This document shows, one piece after another, positions 57,177 through 64,000 of a stretch of DNA of 64,000 nt (its first letter is position 1; every line of letters starts with the position of its first letter). The stretch is from Icerya purchasi (taxonomy: Eukaryota; Arthropoda; Insecta; Hemiptera; Monophlebidae), in contig CM077116.1 of NCBI GenBank assembly GCA_039619475.1, forward strand, positions 167,479,363 through 167,543,362, written 5' to 3'. Position numbers and translations under genes: made by a program. Below the pieces are notes generated by a model. That model was not told the origin of the DNA. It was given only the letters and a program-made list of their open reading frames with translations, and ran no database searches.

Positions 57177-57452
57177 TTACAATAACTCATCTTCTTGTTC
57201 TGTACATTGTTTATAACTTACTAATTATCACATAACTATTGTATATAATATGCTATATCTTTATATGTTTTATATTGTAATTTAGTATATTCGATATTCG
57301 ACTTACGTAAAAGCAACAAGTCTTACGTAATGTTAATTCAAAAATACGCTTGTGTTTTTTCCACAGATCCATTCCTATAAACCCGATTTAATTGTCACTA
57401 TTCTTTAACCTTAAGTCTCTCCCATTTTGTTTTTTAAGTAATTAACTTTAAA

Positions 57453-58559
57453 ATGAAAATTCTGCAATGGAATTGCCGAAGTCTAAGAGCAAATAGGAAT
57501 GCTTTAGAAAGCCTACTATATCAATTGGAAATAGATATTGCTTTACTCTCTGAAACGTGGCTCAAAGAGACAACCCAAATTAACATTAGAGGTTATAAAA
57601 TAGTCAGATCTGACCGAGAAGACGGGTATGGAGGTGCAGCAATTTTAATACGTAACGAAATCTCCTTTACTGTTCACAATTCTTTTAGTACCTTTTCTCA
57701 AGCATCTCATCCAAACTTTGTACACATTTCAACACCAATTAATAATGTTTCTCAAACACTTCATTTAATTTCCGCTTACATTCCACCCAATTTTAATTTA
57801 TTTCGCACATCTCTGGACTCCTTTATTGACTCCCTTCCGCAACCTTACATCATCGGGGGCGACTGGAATGCACAGTCTCCTCTGTGGGGTTGCGTTTCAT
57901 ATAATAATAACGGGTATTTTATAGAAGATTTAATTTATAAGACTAATGTGGTACTTCTAAATGACCATCGCCGAACCTATTTCAAAAATCCTTCAATTTA
58001 CAGCAGTATCGACCTCACTTTTTCTTCACCCAATATTAGTTTTAACTGCTCCTGGAAAACTCTTGACGGTCTGTTTGGTAGTGACCATACTCCTATCATT
58101 CTGTCATTTAATGACCACTCTTACCCTCGTCCTACAAATTTTAGACCCCTGCAGTCTCCAGAATGGAACCTAAAAAAAACAGATTGGAATAAATTTCGTA
58201 CATGTCTGGATTGTTCTCTCCCCTCTAACCCTTCGGTAATGAATCCCATCGAACAATATGATATATTCATGAACTCAGTTCGCACTAGTCTCGCTTCGTC
58301 TTCCCCTACATCTTTTTTATCATTCCATAATAAGTATCGTTCTGCTAAACCATTATGGTGGAACGATGATTGTAAAATTGCATTACAAAAGGGTCTAAAC
58401 ACATTTAAGGCTTTTCGATCTTATTCGTCAATCTCTAATTTTCTTAACCATAAAAAGGCCAATGCAAAAGCTAGGTATATTTTAAAAAAATCTAAAAAAG
58501 AATCTTGGAAAAAATTATGTTCTTCCTTTTCGCGGACTACGCCCTATTCTCAAATCTAG
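57453..58559 (+). CDS. LINE ORF2, endonuclease part
   Basis: Begins with ATG: MKILQWNCRSLRANRNALES. Endonuclease motifs are intact: the N of WNCRS, LLSETWLKE (Glu), GGDWNAQSPLWGC (Asp, Asn) and FGSDHTPIILSF (Asp-His). It ends at an in-frame TAG after RTTPYSQI. The same frame goes on with ELARAFRSPSKSRPSIYNLT, and related proteins carry Trp at this place, so TAG probably arose from TGG. Confidence 0.88.
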   Translation: MKILQWNCRSLRANRNALESLLYQLEIDIALLSETWLKETTQINIRGYKIVRSDREDGYGGAAILIRNEISFTVHNSFSTFSQASHPNFVHISTPINNVSQTLHLISAYIPPNFNLFRTSLDSFIDSLPQPYIIGGDWNAQSPLWGCVSYNNNGYFIEDLIYKTNVVLLNDHRRTYFKNPSIYSSIDLTFSSPNISFNCSWKTLDGLFGSDHTPIILSFNDHSYPRPTNFRPLQSPEWNLKKTDWNKFRTCLDCSLPSNPSVMNPIEQYDIFMNSVRTSLASSSPTSFLSFHNKYRSAKPLWWNDDCKIALQKGLNTFKAFRSYSSISNFLNHKKANAKARYILKKSKKESWKKLCSSFSRTTPYSQI

Positions 58560-59760
58560 GAACTGGCTAGAGCATTCCGATCTCCCTCAAAATCACGCCC
58601 CTCAATTTATAACTTGACGAAAGAAAAGCTGGAGTCATTTATTGATTCTATTGCTCCTTGCTACGTACCGAGTCGTGAAAAAATAGACGCTCCGCCAATC
58701 CCGAACAGTTCGCCTCCACATTTCCTAACTTCTCCAATTAATATCCATGAACTCCGATCCTCGCTTCACAGAGCAAAAAATTCCGCCCCTGGGGCAGATT
58801 GTCTTCCTTACCTGGTCCTCAAGAATTTCTCGGACCATGCCCTTAATAGCCTTCTCCAACTCTTTAACTCTTTTTTATCATCCGGTTTATTTCCTACGTC
58901 CTGGAAAAAGTTTATTATTGTTCCTATCCTCAAAAAAACTTCATCTTCTTTTCGTCCGATATCGTTGGCTTCATGCATAAGAAAACTTTTCGAGAACATT
59001 CTAAACAGACGACTTTCATGGTGGTTAGAAAACAATAACTTAATCCCTGATAACATGTTTGGCTTTCGTTCGGGAGTTGGTCCTTCTGATTGTGTCAGTA
59101 TTCTTACTTCAGATATATACAAAAATTTTATACAAAAATATTACACGATAGCGGCATTTATTGACGTAAATAACGCTTTCAACAACGTACATCTTCCCTT
59201 ACTATATGAAAAAATGCTATTGATTAATGTACCTCCCCATTTTGCTTCTGTAATTTTACGTCTATTCCTTAACCGCTCTATTCTTTTTTCTACTCCCTCC
59301 TATTTTGGTAAAAGAAAGGTTTTTCGGGGGCTACCGCAGGGATCGTGTCTCAGCCCCACTTTGTTCAATATTTATACTTTGGATACAGCTTCATTACTTA
59401 CAGGTATTTCCTCTATTTTTTTCGCAGACGACATTCTTATATATGTATGTTTCTTCACGCAATATTTCAATAGCTAACGATAGATTAAACAACTCTTTGA
59501 CCATACTAGAAAATTCTCTCTCTTCCATCCATCTTTCTATTTCACCATCTAAATCACGTCGCATGGTTTTTTCCTATCGCCCTTACAACCATTCCGCAAT
59601 CAGTAACTCGACACAAAATGTTTATCCTCTGGTTAAAAGCTTTTGCTATTTGGGAATTATTCTTAATAATCGTCTAACATTTTCGGAACATATAAACTAC
59701 TTACACGCCTCTGCTTGTAAAAGAATAAACCTACTTAAAGCTCTCTCATCAACCAATTAG
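58560..59760 (+). pseudogene. LINE ORF2, reverse transcriptase part, frameshifted
   Basis: The frame to 59477 carries SSLHRAKNSAPGADCLPYLV, SFRPISLASCIRKLFENILN, MFGFRSGVGPSDCVSILTSD, AFIDVNNAFNNVHLPLLYEK, FRGLPQGSCLSPTLFNIYTL and the catalytic FFADDILIYV (59418-59447). Right after this motif the reading shifts by one frame, and the thumb region (NRLTFSEHINYLHASACKRI) is in the frame 59305-59760, which ends at an in-frame TAG. Confidence 0.86.
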
Positions 59761-61188
59761 GGTGGTGATCCGGTCACGCTTATTATGCTTTACAAAGCAA
59801 TTATAAGATCCAAACTTGACTACTGTGCCTTTCTATACGGAAGTGCTGCGAAATCTCGGCTTATCAAGCTAGATCGTGTGCAAAACTGTTGCCTAAGACT
59901 TTGTCTTGGTGCACTAAAATCCACTCCTATCGTTGCGATTTACGCTGAGTCTAATGTCCCACCCCTATCAATCCGAAGGTCATATCTTGGATATAGATTT
60001 GTAATAAAACGCCTGTCTGTACAACCTTACAAACTCATTAATTCTTATACCACTATAATTCATAATTGGCGATTTTCTTCTAGGAAGATCCCCATCCTAT
60101 CACATATTTGTTGCAGAATGGAAAAGTTTAGCTCCTACGTTATTTCTTACAATAAACTTCCATATTTTTCTTTAGATTTCCACGATTTCTCCCAACCAGT
60201 CAAATTAACTTCTCTCCCTCCACACATAAAATATCTCTCACGAACTTTCGTTAATCACGAATTCATCAATATCATCAATAGCTTATTTCCCCAACACATT
60301 CTTATCTACACGGATGGATCTAAGAGACCGCAGGGAGTCGGAGCTGCATTTTTCGTTTCTAGTAGACATTATGCTGAATCGTTTAAACTACCTGTCATAT
60401 CTTCAATATACTACGCGGAGTCAGTTGCAATTCTGCAAGCATTGATGTATATATCCTCGACTCAAAATAATAGTAAATTTCTAATAGTTTCCGATTCCCT
60501 AAGTGCTCTGACAGCTATATCTTCCACCTACTGCCCCACATAATTTGATTACATAATTCTTCGCATTCGGTCTATGGTATCTAATCTAACTTTACGTACA
60601 CCTTGTCAAATAGAATTTTTATGGATACCAGGACATATTGGAATTGAGGGAAATGAAAGAGTCGACAAGTTAGCATACATAGCCAGCACGAATGGTAATT
60701 ACGTCAATCTTTATCCAGCCAACAATATTCTTTCTTTCTCAAAAAAATTACACTCAAAATTTTGGTCCGACATGTATGCCCGATCGTTTTCCAATCCGCA
60801 TTCCTTCTATCTTTCTATTCAACCTTCCATTCCTTGTAAACCATGGTTCCATAGCTGTCAAATTCTTCAACGTAACTCCATTGTATCCACATGTCGTCTT
60901 CGATTTAACCATTCACTCCTTCCCGATTCACGACACCGGTTTTTTCCGTATTTATCTCCTCTTTGTCCTCTTCACCTACCAGGGAATAATTACATCGGTG
61001 ACGCTAATCATGTGTTTTTTGAGTGCTCGGCATTATTCAATGAACAATCCGTACTATACTCTAATTTACTACAACTCAATGCTCCCGCACCTTACAATAT
61101 TTCGTCGATACTGTCGTTCCCAAACCAGGCCATTTTTCCAATAATTGCATCCTTCCTTTACTCAATAGCGAATAGCATTAAAATTTAA
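59761..61188 (+). pseudogene. LINE ORF2, thumb, RNase H and C-terminal cysteine block
   Basis: Continues in frame after the TAG at 59758: GGDPVTLIMLYKAIIRSKLD, LRLCLGALKSTPIVAIYAES, then RNase H with HILIYTDGSKRPQGVGAAF, SSIYYAESVAI and FLIVSDSLSALTA. An in-frame TAA at 60541 follows, and reading resumes with IEFLWIPGHIGIEGNERVDK, the last Asp region of RNase H. The end is DANHVFFECSALFNEQSVLY with a partly lost cysteine block (the family CDANH is GDANH here). Confidence 0.86.
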
Positions 61189-61259
61189 GTTATTTAAAAA
61201 AAAAATATATATATATATATATGTAGACATGGGTCAATGCTCTTGGTTAGCGAGCCCAA

Positions 61260-61392
61260 AAAAAAAAAAAAAAAAAAAAAAAAGATAAAATTTCTGATCG
61301 GATCAAAATATAACCGATTTCTTTGCTTACCTTTTGTTTCTGAGTAAAGGTCCTTCGTTGACGAGCCAAAAAAAAAAAAAAAAAAAAAAAAA
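61260..61392. repeat. Two poly-A runs after similar GAGCC words
   Basis: Runs of about A25 and A24 follow GTTAGCGAGCCC and GTTGACGAGCC. They look like two nested or tandem retrotransposon tails just beyond the LINE end. Confidence 0.6.
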
Positions 61393-64000
61393 GACTACAT
61401 TTTTAAAATTAAACAAGTGGATTTCGAACGAGCAAAAAAAGCAAAACATAAAAAAACCGTATCCGGTCGCGCTCGATGTTCAAATTAATGATTACGTGTA
61501 TATTTGACGGTAACTTATTCAATTCTGGTTGGTCTGCTTACCGCTCAATATTCTTCGTTCTTATAATGGATTTAAAATTATCCCTTACATTTTTTTCAAT
61601 TCGCAACAAAAACGCTCGAGTCAAGTAGACCCAACAATATGCAAGGTAATGTTGTCATGAGCGTAACTGATACAGTTAATAGAACAAACTTTCACTTTTT
61701 CCAATACATGCTAACTTTCTAATCACCACACACTAGTTAGTTTTTTATTTATTTATTTTTCTTTAAGCAATTCTATCGTACCATGTACGCTTTGCAACTC
61801 CCGGGAAAACTACTACGAATATTGTGGAAATTGTACGAACCTGTTTGTCTCTAAGAACGATAAAATAGATCAAACTGGACCTGAATTTTCTGCATAAGTA
61901 ACGGTTCAGCTAAGATGAGTAGCAAGATACATAAAACAAAACGGGTCACCCTCTTTCGGGAGCGATCTTTCGGGCGCGACTCTATCGGGGGCAGCATCTT
62001 TCGGGCGCAGGCGAACTCAGACCTTTTTACAGACCACCTACGGTGATTTTCAGGTATCATCCGTTAAACGTTATCATTTGTGTTAGTGAGAAACACATGT
62101 TACCAAATACTGCTACCAGAAATTCCGTTCTTCGTTAACGATTTAGTTTTTCCGCGCGTATAGCATGTTATATATACATATATAATCACAAAACACATAT
62201 TTTACATGATTTTATTTGTTTATTCACTTTTTTAAAATATTTTCTATTTTTTTTTTTTTTTTTTTTTTGAAATAACGACTTCAGCGTGAAATAGTCATAA
62301 ACAGACTTTCGCGATGTAAATTTAAGAGTTCTGTTAGCAATGGTGACACGAAACGGACGAAAATTATTAATATTAATAATCGGTCAGATGCATTGTCGGA
62401 TTTTTTCATTTTTTTTTTTTTTTGCTAATGTATAGTCAACCGTATTTAAAAAATTACAAACTATCAACTCTACGCCATTTAAAGTGTAACATAACTGGAT
62501 TGAATTTGCTTCTGATTCATATTCCTTATATTATCTTTCTTTTTTATTCGTATCCAGCAAGTTTATTTGAGGATACGTTTATTAAAGTTTTTTCTGTTAT
62601 CTATGATTTTAATTATATATTTAATTCCTTGACGAATCAACCCTGGTTTTAAAGAAATATCGAAAAAGACAAAAAAAGGCGCAAAAATTTATAAAAAACA
62701 TAAATACATTTATGTTAATACTGGGCGAGAAATATGTACAATATTACAAATTAAAAATTAAATATCCTTGTTTTGAATTTAATATTATGTAAATGTAAAT
62801 TATGGTAATCTTTAAATTAACTCACAGAATGTTTAGTACATAAAACATCCTGCTCGGCTAACTTTTTGTTTTTTTTTTAGTTCGTTTAGAAAAATTTTCA
62901 ATTTTCAAAACACTGGACTAATATTATTTTCATAAAAATTTTAATAAAGCCAATAAGGAAGAAGCTTTTCTTGTTTTGTCTAATAATAAAGCGACCGGCT
63001 CATAAAAAAATAATAATAATTAGAAAAATAGATTCGGCAATACTTGATGCGTGTTTTGTAGGGAAAAAGAAAAAGTAAAGAAGTAAGTTGAGAAATAAAA
63101 GCGATTAAGTAATTTTCTACTGTGAAATAGTGTTTAATAAAAAAAGGAAAAGAACCGTCAATAGCTACAACCACTTTGTAATTTACACGTTTGTTAGTTA
63201 CAAAACGCGTTTTAATCGAATTTTTTTCCCCAGAATTTCGTTTTTTTACTAACTTATCACACTAAATTGCAATAGTACTTTCTAAATATTGCCAGTTCAG
63301 GGGGGTTGGATTTGAGTAACACAAAGCTTTAAAAGGAATAATTCGCAGGTATTCGTTATTTGAACCATTTTTACATTAAATATTTATAATAATAACTTCT
63401 TTCTTTACTAAAAGTTTTTTGGTTTTATTTCGAAAAAAAAAAAAATTCTTTAGTGACGGTAGTGAATAATATGAAAGAAACTATATTTAGTTTTCTATAT
63501 CTGCTTATTGGTAATGACCGCAAAACCTAAATGAGAATTACCTTTTTTTCGACCTCAGTCTTATTCATTTATTTTGGGCACGTCATTTAAGGACCTTTAC
63601 GCGGTTTGCATTTCGATACTTATGATGTGTTGTTGCAAATACTAAATTATCCGTACGCTTGCTTGTTTTCTTTTTGTATTTGCTAGACAGAAAAGTCCCG
63701 TTGAGGCAAAATGTGATCAAACAATAAATGAGTAATTGTTAAAATGAGCACGATCGTCTATTTGTTTTTATATAGTTATTTCATTAATTTATTCAGAATG
63801 ATTTGTCAGTTAGCCTTAGTATTTTTGTTTTTATTTTTGTTCGATTCCTTTAGGTTGCTTTTTCAGATTTAACCTCATTTGGCCTAAAAGTGAAATGCAC
63901 AGAAAGAAAAAATTTTTTAATATTTATGAAAAAGTGAACTTGCTCCTGCATGCATGTTTTGTAGTAAACGAAAACATAAAATGTCGAATGAAGTAGGCAT
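61393..64000. other. No recognisable gene
   Basis: The expected preceding protease exon (with NYRHQ) was sought on the minus strand and not found. Short repeats of (C/T)TTTCGGG(C/A)GC occur at 61950-62010. T-rich runs at 62250-62268 and 62408-62423 may be retroelement tails. The rest is AT-rich. Confidence 0.45.

Larger units (their letters stand above)
56813..61222 (+). mobile_element. LINE of the abundant family, longest copy
   Basis: It holds the C-terminal part of ORF1 (to 57176), an untranslated gap, and the whole of ORF2 (57453-61188), followed by a (TA)n tail. ORF2 contains three in-frame stops (58557 TAG, 59758 TAG, 60541 TAA) and one frameshift (about 59445). It is 5'-truncated in ORF1. 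It is the reference copy for the truncated relatives elsewhere in this window. Confidence 0.88.

Noticed and set aside
1..64000. CRISPR array, phage-like or bacterial defence system
   Set aside because: No regularly spaced repeats and no prokaryotic gene organisation; the only regular repeats are microsatellites, the 30-bp tandem at 53911 and poly-A or poly-T runs.

Overview
The window is AT-rich nuclear DNA of an animal, most probably an insect. There are no bacterial-style gene clusters. Instead I see GT-AG spliced exons, a tRNA-derived SINE family, and a dense mix of arthropod-type transposable elements: I-group, Jockey, CR1-like, RTE-like and R4/R2-like LINEs, a Penelope-like element, a BEL/Pao LTR element and a DD41D mariner. 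The species cannot be fixed from the sequence.

The one host gene is a legumain-like asparaginyl endopeptidase (peptidase family C13) on the minus strand. Six internal exons at 55366-55463, 48791-48872, 40926-41011, 23834-23972, 21271-21340 and 9846-9964 join in phase through five GT-AG introns of 2.5 to 17 kb. They give 198 codons without a stop and include the catalytic His (DHG) and Cys (EACYSG). The first and last coding exons were not found in the window, so the gene probably runs past both edges. Nearly everything else sits inside or beside its introns and is transposon debris.

Layout from left to right: RTE-like reverse transcriptase (1-1213, minus); a dead full-length LINE (3.3-6.9 kb, plus) carrying a SINE; Jockey scraps (7.8-8.2 and 10.3-11.0 kb); exon F (9.85 kb); a 2.2 kb inverted repeat (12.95-15.12 kb); a nearly intact I-type LINE (16.2-21.2 kb, minus) that starts about 90 nt from the 5' splice site of exon E; exon E and exon D with a SINE close by; a Penelope-like element (24.7-26.15 kb, minus); a BEL/Pao gag-protease region (26.2-28.4 kb, plus) cut by an antisense LINE (28.4-30.8 kb); an R4/R2-like LINE (30.8-34.4 kb, minus) split by a DNA transposon with a 7-bp target duplication; a DD41D mariner (35.0-36.4 kb); LINE copies (37-40.6 kb); exon C; SINEs and RTE-like sequence (42-48.2 kb); exon B; a CR1-like LINE cut by another LINE (49-52.5 kb); a DNA repeat (52.7-54.5 kb); exon A; and two stacked LINE copies of the locally most abundant family (55.6-61.2 kb). 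The last 2.8 kb holds nothing recognisable.

I found no new multi-gene system. The most useful results are the scattered legumain gene, two SINE families, the precise nested insertions, and a pair of about 97% identical LINE copies in direct orientation that flank three of the protease exons.
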